64,000 nt of DNA, from assembly GCF_001881565.1 (NCBI RefSeq), contig NZ_MPDJ01000005.1, positions 62,001 to 126,000 of the forward strand, given 5' to 3'. This DNA is from Eisenbergiella tayi. Lineage in GTDB: Bacteria > Bacillota > Clostridia > Lachnospirales > Lachnospiraceae. Shown in pieces: positions 43,482-52,747 of the stretch. Both the position numbers and the translations under genes were made by a program. The first letter of the stretch is position 1, and each line of letters begins with the position of its first letter. The notes below the pieces were generated by a model. That model saw nothing but the letters and a program-made list of their open reading frames with translations. It was not told where the DNA came from and ran no database searches.

Positions 43482-45440
43482 TCAGCCCCATACACGGAAA
43501 CGGTTAAACCCTTCCTTCAGATCCGCAAACGCTCCGGCCGCGCTGCCGGCTTCTCTGGTATTTCCCAGATAGTCCGTATCCAGCACAACAGGGTTTCCGT
43601 CGGGATCATCGAAAGGCGCTTCCACAAGGCGCACCATTCCCAGTTTCTGTGTATCAATCACTTCCGTGGGAATGGAAAGCATTTCTTTTTCCACATTCAT
43701 TTCCAGATATACGGCATCTCCTTCAGACACTATCTTCACCTGAGGATCCGCCTGGCTGATATAATTTTCTTTTTCCCGGTCAAAGGCCCCGGCTCCCTTC
43801 AGGTAAGCGTTTCCATTTATGTAAACCGGCTGCTTTACCTTCTCAAACATCTCCACATCACCGTTTCCGAGAGCCGTAACTTCTTGCACATATTCCTCCA
43901 GAGAGGTACAGCTTCCGTTATAGTCGGTGGTTCCCGCCACAGACTGCTCTGTGTAGGTCTCCGCACCGCCGATGAAAATGTTCTGGTAAATACGATCATC
44001 CCCGCCGTAAACGAGCGTAGTTCCCGCCACCTGTGTGGTGTGGGGGAAATGATAGGGAGTGGAGCGGTTGAGCACAGGCTCCCTGCGCATGGTGCCGCAG
44101 CAGAGGTTGTTCACATAAGCGCCGCCCTGGGCGATGTTGTCAAAATTGTATTCGGAGCCGAAGATATTATTGTCCACCATATAAGGGCCGTGGGTCACTT
44201 CCACCATCAAATCCCTGTCGTTGGCATAGAACAGGTTTTTGCTCACCCTGGTTCCCTGCGCCTGCCAGTCAAGCCAGGTTCCCAGCGTGCAGTTATGGAT
44301 ATGGTTATGGGAAATCTCCACATCGATGGCGGCATGCAGCTTGATTCCGGCGATTTCATAGCCGAAATATTCATGTTTGACGGCAATATTATAAATATGG
44401 TTATTCGTGATCTGACTGAAAACGCAGCCCATATGGCCTACCACACCGTTCTGTCCGCAGTCATGGATCACGTTGTTGCGGATGATATGGGAACCGATTT
44501 TTTCCTTGCTCCAGCCAATCTGAAGGGCGCGGAATACCGCTTCCATCTGATACTGATAGCCCGGCTTGCGGTGTCTTCTCGTGCACAGGTTATGTCCTGT
44601 GGAGGCTTCCTTGCCGATGCTTATGCCGCTGCACTTCGCATCATGTATTTCATTATTTTCAATGATCCATCCCTTGCTCCAGTGCGTTCCCAGAAGGCCG
44701 GGCTGATCGGCGGTGGGAGGCGTCCAGGGACATGCGGCCTGGGCCATTTCAAAGCCGCGCACGGTAATATAGTTCATTCCCGGCTTTTCAGGATAGAAAC
44801 AGCATTTGCGCACATTGATTTCGGCCAGCTCCTCATTGGGATCGGCGCCCTGGAAATTGGCATAAATGATGGTATTTTCTTCTTCCACGCAGGCATACCA
44901 CTGGTAAATGGTATCCTCCGGGCGGAGAATAGGCTCCGTGTGTTTGGTCCACGGCGGATTATATCCATGCGTGCGCATTACTGGATTCTTCACATCCTCC
45001 AGGCAGCCCGCTTCATAAAAAGACTTTCCGTTCAGATATACATCTCCCGTATGTATCTCATAGCCTTCCGGCTCATTGATGCAGGGATAGAGAAACCAGT
45101 CGCCTGTCAGCACCTCTGAATAGGGATTGTAATCCCCGAACAGGGAATTGGGCACAACGGCCTTCCATACGGTCCCTTCCGTATTCTCCCAGTTTTGGAT
45201 TCTTTCCGAGCCTTTAATGACAACCTTTTCCCCTTCTGCCGCTTCATAGGTGATACGGCTTATATCGCTGTAGCCTGTATGGGCGGGCTTTACCCATTCC
45301 CTGTATTCTCCCTCATGGACAATAACCTTGTCCCCTGTCTCCGCAGCAGCCGCAGCCTTTGAAATTGTCCGGAACGGATTTTCCTTTGTCCCTTCGGCAT
45401 GGTCGCAGCCGTTTACCGATACATGAAATTCTCTGTTCAT
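43482..45440 (-). CDS. GH120-family beta-xylosidase
   Basis: 652 residues from the second ATG (GGAGG just upstream). The right-handed parallel beta-helix starts FHVSVNGCDHAEGTKENPF. The sequence closely matches what I remember of Thermoanaerobacterium XylC, the GH120 founder: VIVHEGEYREWVKP, PPTADQPGLLG, IGSHIIRNN and WLDWQAQGTRVSKNLFY. The XylC catalytic pair Asp382/Glu405 corresponds to Asp391 and Glu414, with identical spacing. There is no signal peptide, so it would act on imported xylo-oligosaccharides. It stands alone, with no xylose genes beside it. Confidence 0.88.
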   Translation of the reverse strand: MNREFHVSVNGCDHAEGTKENPFRTISKAAAAAETGDKVIVHEGEYREWVKPAHTGYSDISRITYEAAEGEKVVIKGSERIQNWENTEGTVWKAVVPNSLFGDYNPYSEVLTGDWFLYPCINEPEGYEIHTGDVYLNGKSFYEAGCLEDVKNPVMRTHGYNPPWTKHTEPILRPEDTIYQWYACVEEENTIIYANFQGADPNEELAEINVRKCCFYPEKPGMNYITVRGFEMAQAACPWTPPTADQPGLLGTHWSKGWIIENNEIHDAKCSGISIGKEASTGHNLCTRRHRKPGYQYQMEAVFRALQIGWSKEKIGSHIIRNNVIHDCGQNGVVGHMGCVFSQITNNHIYNIAVKHEYFGYEIAGIKLHAAIDVEISHNHIHNCTLGTWLDWQAQGTRVSKNLFYANDRDLMVEVTHGPYMVDNNIFGSEYNFDNIAQGGAYVNNLCCGTMRREPVLNRSTPYHFPHTTQVAGTTLVYGGDDRIYQNIFIGGAETYTEQSVAGTTDYNGSCTSLEEYVQEVTALGNGDVEMFEKVKQPVYINGNAYLKGAGAFDREKENYISQADPQVKIVSEGDAVYLEMNVEKEMLSIPTEVIDTQKLGMVRLVEAPFDDPDGNPVVLDTDYLGNTREAGSAAGAFADLKEGFNRFRVWG

Positions 45441-45646
45441 TGCGTCCTCCATTCCGCCGCACAGGCGGCGTTTTATAAATAAGCAGTTCAGCTTCTGCGC
45501 CCGCAGGGCAGCCTTTCATCCCCGCATGCACAAAATCCGAATTATATACCTCAGCATACAAAAAGGAAAAGAAAAATACAATGCATTTCCTTGCAGGAAT
45601 TCACCAATTCTTGCTATTATCACTCCCGTCTGCCCGCGGGAATCAA

Positions 45647-45682
45647 AGACAGCCGGAAGCGTGCGCCTGCTTCCGGCTGTCT
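45647..45682 (-). terminator. greA terminator
   Basis: A perfect 14-bp stem (45647-45660 with 45669-45682) with an 8-nt loop, then TTTGATT on the minus strand, 39 bp after greA. Confidence 0.8.
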
Positions 45683-45721
45683 TTAGGTTATTCATTCATG
45701 AAACTGCTTTTTCTGTTCTGC

Positions 45722-46204
45722 TTAATTGGAACGCTGGATTTCCAGCACTTTATAGGTAATGGTGCCCGCCTGGGTCTCCACTTCAACCACATCGCCCTCT
45801 TTAGCTCCGATGAGCGCTTTGCCCACGGGGGATTCATTGGAAATCTTTCCCTTCAGGCTGTTGGCCTCTGTGGATCCTACGATTTTATATTCCAGTTCTT
45901 CATTATATTCCATATCCAGGATTCTCACGCGGCAGCCGATGTTGATCTTCTCCAGATCCACTTCGTCTTCCACTACCACTTCCGCATTCTTCAGGATTTT
46001 TTCCAGTTCTTCAATTCTGGCTTCGATATCCCTCTGTTCGTCCTTGGCAGCATCATATTCTGCATTTTCGGAAAGGTCTCCCTGTTCCCTGGCCTCTTTG
46101 ATTTTCTGTGCCACTTCCTGTCTTTTTACCACTTTCAGATTATGCAGCTCGTCCTCATACTTGCGAAGTCCTTCATAAGTAAGGATATTTTTCTTCTCTT
46201 CCAT
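45722..46204 (-). CDS. greA: transcription elongation factor GreA
   Basis: 160 residues: an N-terminal coiled coil (about 10-75) with the acidic tip DLSENAEYDAAKDEQ, and a C-terminal FKBP-like domain (ISNESPVGKALIGAKEGDVVEV). It inserts into the RNA polymerase secondary channel and stimulates cleavage of backtracked RNA. It follows dusB and an unknown gene, a common Clostridia order (usually with lysS downstream, which is missing here). Confidence 0.97.
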   Translation of the reverse strand: MEEKKNILTYEGLRKYEDELHNLKVVKRQEVAQKIKEAREQGDLSENAEYDAAKDEQRDIEARIEELEKILKNAEVVVEDEVDLEKINIGCRVRILDMEYNEELEYKIVGSTEANSLKGKISNESPVGKALIGAKEGDVVEVETQAGTITYKVLEIQRSN

Positions 46205-46296
46205 TTCTTTCTCCCTTTCTTAATAAATCTTTCTCGTCCGTACCTTACGGTTGATTCCGGGCAGTTCCTGCAGGGGCCGGTCAAGGTCAGCACGAG

Positions 46297-46333
46297 AATA
46301 TGGCAATGCTTTAACTACAAGCAATGCCATATT
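46297..46333. terminator. hairpin between the 264-residue gene and greA
   Basis: A 15-bp stem with one mismatch (46297-46311 with 46319-46333) and a 7-nt loop. The minus-strand side has no T run, and the plus-strand side has only TTTTC. It may be an mRNA end or processing site. The rest of 46205-46437 shows nothing clear. Confidence 0.4.
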
Positions 46334-46437
46334 TTCGCTGCAGGGCTCATCACACCATTTTCTACCATTTAATCATATTCCAATTTAAGCAAATCAGAAA
46401 TTACATTCTTTATACAATACAATCCACCGTTTCACTT

Positions 46438-47232
46438 TCAGTAACGGTTCGTATTATACCTTTTTCTCACATAAGTGTCAAGGAAATTCAGGGCACTCAC
46501 ATAACAAATATCCTTTCTTTTCACCGAAAGGAGCCTTTCCTTTTCCGGATCAGAGGTCATATCCAGATAAAGCAGCTTCCGGGGCAGTTTTCGGAAGGGA
46601 ATCCGGTATCCGGGACGCATATCTATGCATATCCCGTCATCAAAACCATGGGCGGCGGCAGTCCCCGCACAGATAACAGGCAGGCCGGCATCCTGATAAA
46701 TATGGGCATAGTACGGTACTTCCTCTTCCAGGGATATCTGTATCTCTTCGTTTTCCAAAACCCGGCTTATCAGCAGCAATCCGTTCAGGGCGCCGTAATC
46801 TTCCCCCAGGAATTGCCTGAGACAGTCCGCTTCTTCCCCGATTTCTTCATAAAAGTCTTCCTTCCCGAAATCCGGCATCACCACAATCATGCTGCGGCAG
46901 GATTTCTGCTCCTTCCAGAACAGCCTCATCAGCTCCGTCTCCGGCACTCCGGGCCTCCAGGCATATATCCTCCTGATTTCAGGCGCCAGCCACAGCTGGC
47001 CGGATGAACCCGCCCATTCCAGCCATTCCGGAAGCCGTTTCTTTAATTTATCAGGCTTCTTCATCCAGTTCTCCGGAAGCATATAGAATGAAAAGCTTGC
47101 CTCTTCCTCTGCCTCCTGCCAAATGAGAGGTCTGTTTCTCTGTATAAAAAAATTCCCCAGCCCGCTCCGGACAACCGGCATCTGTGATAATGTTCCCCTG
47201 TCCCAGGGTAAAAATGCATTCACATATATCAT
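46438..47232 (-). CDS. uncharacterised protein between dusB and greA
   Basis: 264 residues, soluble, with no signal peptide or membrane segment. It is rich in Trp and acidic residues, with hydrophobic strands such as SMIVVMPDF, GLLLISRVL and GLPVICAGTAAAHGFDDGICIDM that suggest an alpha/beta fold. I do not recognise a family. It begins 8 bp after the dusB stop with no good ribosome site, so its translation probably depends on dusB. Its frame and codon use look like its neighbours, so I consider it real. Confidence 0.65.
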   Translation of the reverse strand: MIYVNAFLPWDRGTLSQMPVVRSGLGNFFIQRNRPLIWQEAEEEASFSFYMLPENWMKKPDKLKKRLPEWLEWAGSSGQLWLAPEIRRIYAWRPGVPETELMRLFWKEQKSCRSMIVVMPDFGKEDFYEEIGEEADCLRQFLGEDYGALNGLLLISRVLENEEIQISLEEEVPYYAHIYQDAGLPVICAGTAAAHGFDDGICIDMRPGYRIPFRKLPRKLLYLDMTSDPEKERLLSVKRKDICYVSALNFLDTYVRKRYNTNRY

Positions 47233-47240
47233 GCTTAAGG

Positions 47241-48215
47241 TTATGCCGGATCGGGGCTTTTCATGCAGATAATTTCCTCCAATTGCTCCATCGTTTCCAT
47301 TTCATTGATACGTTCCCGCAGTCTTGCGGAATGAGGATAGCCGGCCGTATACCAGCACACATGCTTTCTCATCTCCCGGACAGCCGTATATTCTCCTTTA
47401 TATTCCTTCAGCAGGGCGGCATGGCGCAGCATCATCGTCCGCACCTCCTCCATGGAAGGCCTGGGGAGCAGCTCCCCCGTTTCCAGATAGTGGATGGTCT
47501 GCCGGAAAATCCATGGGTTTCCCCTGGCGGCACGCCCGATAAGCACCGCGTCACAGCCGGTTTCCCTGAGCATCCTTTCTGCGGATTCCGGCCCGGTCAC
47601 ATCCCCGTTTCCGATAACCGGTATGGTTAACGCTTCTTTTACCCTTCTGATGATATCCCAGTCGGCGCTGCCTGCATAATACTGCTCCCTGGTGCGTCCG
47701 TGCACCGCCACGGCCGCGGCCCCGCTTTCCTGGGCAATACGGGCAATTTCCGCCGCATTGACATGCTCCCCGTCAAAGCCTTTTCTGATTTTTACCGTTA
47801 CCGGCTTCTTAACGGCTCCGGCAACGGCGGATATGATTTTCCCCACGAGCACCGGATTCTTCATGAGAGCGGATCCTTCCCCATTATTTACCACCTTGGG
47901 GACGGGACAGCCCATGTTGATATCCAGGATGGAAAATGGCCTTTCTTCAATTCTTTTGGCCATCTCCGCCATCAGCTCCGGATCGGATCCGAACAGCTGA
48001 AGGGATACCGGACGCTCCTTTTCATGGATTTCCAGAAGGCTTTCCGTATTTTTATTCTTATAATAAATGGCTTTGGCACTCACCATTTCACCGCATACAA
48101 GGCCCGTTCCCATCTCCCTGCAGAGCAAACGAAATGGCAGGTCTGTTACGCCTGCCATGGGTGCCAGAAAAACCTGGTTTTCCAAAGTCACATTTCCAAT
48201 CTGTATTTTTGCCAT
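47241..48215 (-). CDS. dusB: tRNA-dihydrouridine synthase
   Basis: 324 residues from the ATG at 48215 (AGGA seven bases upstream); an upstream GTG is unsupported. FMN-barrel motifs are present: VFLAPMAGVTDLPFR, DINMGCPVPKVV with the catalytic Cys, VTVKIRKGF, AVHGRTREQYYAG, IPVIGNGDV and AVLIGRAARGNPW. It reduces uridines in tRNA. It lies in the coaX-dusB-greA line of housekeeping genes. Confidence 0.94.
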   Translation of the reverse strand: MAKIQIGNVTLENQVFLAPMAGVTDLPFRLLCREMGTGLVCGEMVSAKAIYYKNKNTESLLEIHEKERPVSLQLFGSDPELMAEMAKRIEERPFSILDINMGCPVPKVVNNGEGSALMKNPVLVGKIISAVAGAVKKPVTVKIRKGFDGEHVNAAEIARIAQESGAAAVAVHGRTREQYYAGSADWDIIRRVKEALTIPVIGNGDVTGPESAERMLRETGCDAVLIGRAARGNPWIFRQTIHYLETGELLPRPSMEEVRTMMLRHAALLKEYKGEYTAVREMRKHVCWYTAGYPHSARLRERINEMETMEQLEEIICMKSPDPA

Positions 48216-48291
48216 TCCCGTTTCCTGTTTTTTGCACTCCTGAATCACGTTCTTACGGCCAACGCAGTATATACGAAGACCTGCCGAACAA

Positions 48292-49059
48292 TTATCTGTT
48301 CTTTCCGTAAATATAACGCAGCCCGTCCAGGGTCAGCGAACTGTCGTAAATATCAATAGAATCCGTTTCATCCGAAATGATACGGCCCAGGCCGCCTGTC
48401 GCCACCACCTTCATGTCGGCGATCCCGGTTTCCTTTTTCACCATATTCACGATGTATTCGGTCTGCCCTATCTGACCGTATACCAGCCCGGCCTGCATAC
48501 TGGAAATTGTTTCCTGCGCCAGAATGCTCTTCGGCTTCTTAATTTCCACCATAGGAAGTCTTGCGGTATCCTCCCACAGGGCCTTGGCGGAAATACGAAT
48601 CCCCGGAGCCGTAATTCCTGCCGCAAAGCAGCCGTCCGCGGTCACATAATCATAGGTGGTAGCCGTTCCGAAATCCAGAACAAGCACGGGGCCGCCATAT
48701 TTTTCATATGCGGCTGCCGCATCCACAATACGGTCAGGCCCGATTTCCTTGGGATTTTCCGTAATGATTCGTATGCCGGTCTTGGTTCCCGCTCCCACAA
48801 TGAGCGGAGGCGTTCCCAGATATCTGGTAATACCGCCCACCAGGGAATGCATGATATTGGGAACAACGCTGGCAACAATGGTTCCTTCTATCTGATCCTT
48901 TGAAATTCCGTCAAACATCAGCAGCTGCCTGATATTCATCCCATACTCGTCCGAGGTATGGAGCATTTTGGACATCATACGGAAGGTTGTTACCAGCTTT
49001 TTCCCCTCGTATACACCAAATGTAATATTGGTATTTCCCACATCAATTACTAATATCAT
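48292..49059 (-). CDS. coaX: type III pantothenate kinase
   Basis: 255 residues. The phosphate loop ILVIDVGNTNITFGVY, the GPDRIVDAAAAY block and VLDFGTATTYD are diagnostic for CoaX. It catalyses the first step of CoA synthesis, requires a monovalent cation and is not feedback-inhibited by CoA. Its ATG overlaps the stop of the preceding gene (ATGA). Confidence 0.95.
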   Translation of the reverse strand: MILVIDVGNTNITFGVYEGKKLVTTFRMMSKMLHTSDEYGMNIRQLLMFDGISKDQIEGTIVASVVPNIMHSLVGGITRYLGTPPLIVGAGTKTGIRIITENPKEIGPDRIVDAAAAYEKYGGPVLVLDFGTATTYDYVTADGCFAAGITAPGIRISAKALWEDTARLPMVEIKKPKSILAQETISSMQAGLVYGQIGQTEYIVNMVKKETGIADMKVVATGGLGRIISDETDSIDIYDSSLTLDGLRYIYGKNR

Positions 49060-49490
49060 TCGTCTACCTCGCCTTCTTCGTCCTCATCCAGGAAATCAGC
49101 CACATTTTCATGCAGCACCATGGCCCTGTAATAAAGGCTCAAGGACTCAAGCAGTTCCCGTCTTTTCCTGCGGATCTCTCCCAGCAAAAGGCCGCTGCTC
49201 ACCTCATCATATAAAAAATCCTCTTCGGCCGCCGTTGTTTCCAGCGTCACCCCGCCGTCCGGCTCAAAAATAATGGTAAAAATCCCGCCCACATCCTCGG
49301 TGTACAGCACACACAGGATATGCAGCTCCTCCTGCACGGATTTGGGAAGCATTTTGAAATCCGGGTTGAAATAATATTTCTGTTCATAGGAATTGGCGCC
49401 GCACAGCACAATGCGGCCGTCTCCGCTTTTTCCCGTATTCCAGCCGTTCTCCCCGCTTTCCCTGCCCGTCATTTCCTTCCTGTCACTCAT
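49056..49490 (-). CDS. conserved protein, possibly DUF6145 family
   Basis: 144 residues from the second ATG; four more residues are possible from the first. The core runs VLCGANSYEQKYYFNPDFKM, PKSVQEELHILCVLYTEDVGG and FTIIFEPDGGVTLE, and the tail is strongly acidic. I associate this type with Lachnospiraceae birA-coaX clusters under DUF6145, but from memory only. No catalytic motif is seen. It is coupled to coaX by a 4-bp overlap. Confidence 0.65.
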   Translation of the reverse strand: MSDRKEMTGRESGENGWNTGKSGDGRIVLCGANSYEQKYYFNPDFKMLPKSVQEELHILCVLYTEDVGGIFTIIFEPDGGVTLETTAAEEDFLYDEVSSGLLLGEIRRKRRELLESLSLYYRAMVLHENVADFLDEDEEGEVDE

Positions 49491-49538
49491 TCCTGGCTCC
49501 ATTTCCGCATAACACAGGCATTCAGCCCGCTTTTTTCA

Positions 49539-50612
49539 TTAAACATATCCATAAACGCCCCGCACAGAAACCTCTCCGGCATAAACGTTCACAATCCCGT
49601 TTTGCTCCGTTTCCACCAGAAGCTCTCCTTTTTCGTTGATTCCCCTGGCAATTCCGTCAAATTCCCCCTTCGGGTCAAGGACACGCACCCGGGCATCCTT
49701 ATTCAGGAGAAACCTGTGGTAGGAAGGGAGAAGCTCCGTCAGGTCCCATGTTTTCCGGAAAGCCCCGTAAGCCTCTTCGAAATGATCCATCACCGATACC
49801 AGCAAAGCGGAACGGGATATTTTTTCTCCCTTTTCCAGCCTCAGCGAAGTGGCTGTCCTGCTGATTTCAGAGGGGAATTCCTCCTGGTTTACGTTAATGC
49901 CGCATCCGATCACCACATAATGGATATAATCCGGCTCGGCGCTCATTTCGGTCAGAATCCCGCAGATTTTCTTTCCGGACAGAACGATGTCATTGGGCCA
50001 TTTGATACCCGCTTCCAGCCCCAGCTCATTCACTGCCTCCGCCACGGCGAGAGCCATTACCAGGGTGAGCATGCAGGCCTGATCCGGGCTGCAGTCCGGC
50101 CGCAGAAGAAGCGTGAAATAAAGGTTGCAGCCCTGAGGTGAACTCCAGTCCCTTCCCCTTCGGCCTCTTCCCGTGTTCTGGCAGTCCGTTACCACCAGCG
50201 TACCTTCCGGCGCGCCGTCCTCTGCCGCCCTTTTCGCATCGATATTCGTGGAGCCTGTGCTGGGATAATAAATCAGGCTGCTCCCGGCCCAATGGCCCTC
50301 CCCGCGGGTCTGAAGACGGCTTCCCAGCTCAATTTCCCCTATCACATCCGGAGAAGCCTTCAGACGGTAGCCCTTATTCTGTACCGCTTCAATTTCATAG
50401 CCCTCTTCCTTCAGCTGATTGATCACTTTCCAGACAGCCGTTCTGGACACCCCAAAACGGCTGCAAAGCTCCTGGCCCGATATATATTCCCTGCCTGTCG
50501 GCGTTTCCTTGCCGACTGGCATGCCTGCCGGCTGGTTTTCCCCGGCCGGCGCATCTGCTGCCTTTTCCCGGAGCATGCTTTCCCGGAGCAGCGAAAGAAT
50601 TTCTGATTTCAT
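49539..50612 (-). CDS. birA: bifunctional biotin-protein ligase / biotin operon repressor
   Basis: 357 residues. An N-terminal winged helix (GQELCSRFGVSRTAVWKVINQLKEEGYEI) is followed by the ligase with STGSTNIDAKRAA, the biotin loop QNTGRGRRGRDW and KWPNDIVLSGKKICGIL. The C-terminal SH3-like domain has GIARGINEKGELLVE. The first 45 residues have an unusual Pro/Gly-rich stretch (APAGENQPAGMPVGKETPTG) before the helix-turn-helix. It biotinylates carboxylases, possibly including partners of the carboxyltransferase at 34-35.7 kb. Confidence 0.94.
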   Translation of the reverse strand: MKSEILSLLRESMLREKAADAPAGENQPAGMPVGKETPTGREYISGQELCSRFGVSRTAVWKVINQLKEEGYEIEAVQNKGYRLKASPDVIGEIELGSRLQTRGEGHWAGSSLIYYPSTGSTNIDAKRAAEDGAPEGTLVVTDCQNTGRGRRGRDWSSPQGCNLYFTLLLRPDCSPDQACMLTLVMALAVAEAVNELGLEAGIKWPNDIVLSGKKICGILTEMSAEPDYIHYVVIGCGINVNQEEFPSEISRTATSLRLEKGEKISRSALLVSVMDHFEEAYGAFRKTWDLTELLPSYHRFLLNKDARVRVLDPKGEFDGIARGINEKGELLVETEQNGIVNVYAGEVSVRGVYGYV

Positions 50613-50645
50613 GAAATTGTAAGCACTCCTTTACCGGTTCCTGTT

Positions 50646-51638
50646 TCAGAATTCATAGCCCAAAGAAGCCGCCATGACCGCTTTGATCGTATGCATCCTG
50701 TTTTCCGCCTCATCAAACACAACGGAAGCCGGGGACTCAAACACCTCATTGGATACTTCCATTTCATTGATTCCGAATTTTTCTCCGATTTCCTTCCCAA
50801 TCCTGGTATGCAGGTCATGGAATGCAGGGAGACAGTGCATAAAGATAGCATTTCCCGCATTTTCCATAATTTTGCTGTTTACCTGGTAAGGGGAAAGCAG
50901 ACGGATACGTTCTTCCCATACATAGTCCGGCTCGCCCATGGATACCCATACATCGGTACAGATCACATCCGCATCCTTCGTTCCTTCCGCGGCATCCTCC
51001 GTGAGCGTGATGCTTCCTCCGGTCTGGGCCGCGATAGCCCTGCACTGCTCTGCCAGTTCACTGTCAGGGAAGTATTCCTTAGGCGCGCAGGCGGTGAAAT
51101 GCATACCCATCTTGGCACAGGCCACCATATAGGAATTTCCCATATTATAGCGGGCGTCTCCCATATATACCAGCTTTACGCCCTGTATCCGCCCCAGATG
51201 CTCCCTGATGGTCAGCAGATCCGCCAGCATCTGTGTGGGATGGAATTCATTGGTCAGGCCGTTCCATACCGGAACCCCTGCATATTGTGCCAGCTCTTCC
51301 ACAATATTCTGCCCGAAACCGCGGTATTCGATTCCTTCGTACATTCTTCCCAGCACCCTTGCCGTATCGGCAATGCTTTCCTTCTTCCCGATTTGTGAGC
51401 CTGAAGGATCCAGATATGTAGTTCCGAGCCCCAGATCGTGGGCCGCCACTTCAAAGGCACACCTCGTCCGGGTGCTGGTCTTTTCAAATATCAGTGCCAC
51501 ATTTTTTCCCTGAAAACAGTTTACCGCAATCCCTTTTTTCTTTTTATCCTTCAAATCTGCGGCAAGGTCTAAAAGATAGGTGATCTCCTCCGGCGTATAA
51601 TCCAGCAGTTTTAAAAAATGACGTCCTTTCAGATTCAT
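50646..51638 (-). CDS. argF: ornithine carbamoyltransferase
   Basis: 330 residues from MNLKGRHFLKLLD, with AAGGAG eight bases upstream; the longer frame starts at an unsupported GTG. The carbamoyl-phosphate site FEKTSTRTRCAFE, FHPTQMLADL and the ornithine loop FMHCLPAFHD are complete. It makes citrulline from ornithine in arginine synthesis, or runs in reverse in the deiminase pathway. No other arg gene is near. birA follows 33 bp downstream. Confidence 0.95.
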   Translation of the reverse strand: MNLKGRHFLKLLDYTPEEITYLLDLAADLKDKKKKGIAVNCFQGKNVALIFEKTSTRTRCAFEVAAHDLGLGTTYLDPSGSQIGKKESIADTARVLGRMYEGIEYRGFGQNIVEELAQYAGVPVWNGLTNEFHPTQMLADLLTIREHLGRIQGVKLVYMGDARYNMGNSYMVACAKMGMHFTACAPKEYFPDSELAEQCRAIAAQTGGSITLTEDAAEGTKDADVICTDVWVSMGEPDYVWEERIRLLSPYQVNSKIMENAGNAIFMHCLPAFHDLHTRIGKEIGEKFGINEMEVSNEVFESPASVVFDEAENRMHTIKAVMAASLGYEF

Positions 51639-51694
51639 AGCATTCTCTCCTTTCGTCCTTAAAATACGTGTCCCAGAGCCGGGAGGGCCCTGAC

Positions 51695-51732
51695 GAAAAA
51701 GTCTCACATCCGTTTCCTCTATGATGTGAGAC
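51695..51732 (-). terminator. terminator of the nfeD-slipin unit, or argF attenuator
   Basis: A perfect 10-bp stem (51701-51710 with 51723-51732) and 12-nt loop, then TTTTTC on the minus strand. Only about 55 bp remain to argF and I find no promoter in them. The hairpin may therefore lie inside the argF leader. Confidence 0.7.
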
Positions 51733-51822
51733 CTTTCTCCATTTATTTACACCTGCGAAAAGCCGTCCTCTCTGAAAAGGGGTTCCGGACATTGCCGCAT
51801 GCTTTTATAACCTGTCTCCGGC

Positions 51823-52746
51823 TCAGCCGTTCAGAATTTCCTTGGCAGAAGCGAGCATGCCTGCCATTCCCTGAATCTCGGAAGGGATAATGATCTTGGT
51901 TGCCTTTCCGTCCGCAGCCTTTTCGAATGCTTCCAGGCTCTTAATCTTCAATACGGCCTCGTCAGCGCCTGCTTCCCTGATAAAACGGATACCGTCTGCA
52001 GTCGCCTGCTGTACCTTAAGAATAGCTTCCGCTTCACCTTCCGCTTCACGGATCATCTTTTCCTTCTCCGCTTCCGCATGAAGGATTGCAGACTGCTTCT
52101 CACCTTCCGCTTCAAGGATTGCAGACTGCTTCTTACCTTCTGCAACAAGAACGGTGGATTTCTTCTCACCTTCCGCACGAAGGATGGACTCACGTCTTTC
52201 ACGTTCCGCCTTCATCTGCTTCTCCATAGCATCCTGGATAGCAGCCGGAGGAATGATGTTTTTCAGCTCTACTCTGGTAACCTTGATTCCCCAGGGATCT
52301 GTGGCAACGTCCAGGGACGCGCGCATTTTGGTGTTGATGGTTTCTCTGGATGTCAGCGTCTGATCCAGCTCCAGATCACCGATAATGTTACGAAGGGTGG
52401 TAGCCGTCAGGTTCTCAATAGCCATGATGGGATTTTCCACGCCGTAAGTATACAGCTTGGGATCCGTAATCTGGAAAAATACTACCGTATCAATCCGCAT
52501 GGTTACGTTATCCTTGGTGATAACCGGCTGGGGAGCGAAATCAACCACCTGCTCCTTCAGGTTCACCTTTCTGGCGATTTTATCGATGAAGGGCATTTTC
52601 AGTTTGAGCCCCACACTCCAGGTTCCCTGATAAGCGCCTAATCTTTCCACAACATATGCCTGTGCCTGAGGCACAATCTTGATACATGATGCCAGCAGGA
52701 TAATGATAAGCACAAGAATAATCAACAACACAATTGCTCCAGTCAT
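51823..52746 (-). CDS. SPFH/stomatin-like protein (slipin)
   Basis: 307 residues: one N-terminal membrane segment (about 4-22), an SPFH domain (AYVVERLGAYQGTW, ITKDNVTMRIDTVVFFQI) and a coiled coil (about 180-240). The coil is made of a near-repeat, KKSTVLVAEG, KKQSAILEAEG, KQSAILHAEA, also visible at DNA level. The C-terminus ends in AGMLASAKEIL. Such proteins form membrane rings or scaffolds. It starts 1 bp after the nfeD stop, the classic pairing. Confidence 0.93.
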   Translation of the reverse strand: MTGAIVLLIILVLIIILLASCIKIVPQAQAYVVERLGAYQGTWSVGLKLKMPFIDKIARKVNLKEQVVDFAPQPVITKDNVTMRIDTVVFFQITDPKLYTYGVENPIMAIENLTATTLRNIIGDLELDQTLTSRETINTKMRASLDVATDPWGIKVTRVELKNIIPPAAIQDAMEKQMKAERERRESILRAEGEKKSTVLVAEGKKQSAILEAEGEKQSAILHAEAEKEKMIREAEGEAEAILKVQQATADGIRFIREAGADEAVLKIKSLEAFEKAADGKATKIIIPSEIQGMAGMLASAKEILNG

Positions 52747-52747
52747 A

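Noticed and set aside
45441..45646. Promoter for the GH120 gene
   Set aside because: A TATAAT is present near 45545, but no acceptable -35 box precedes it, so it was not listed.
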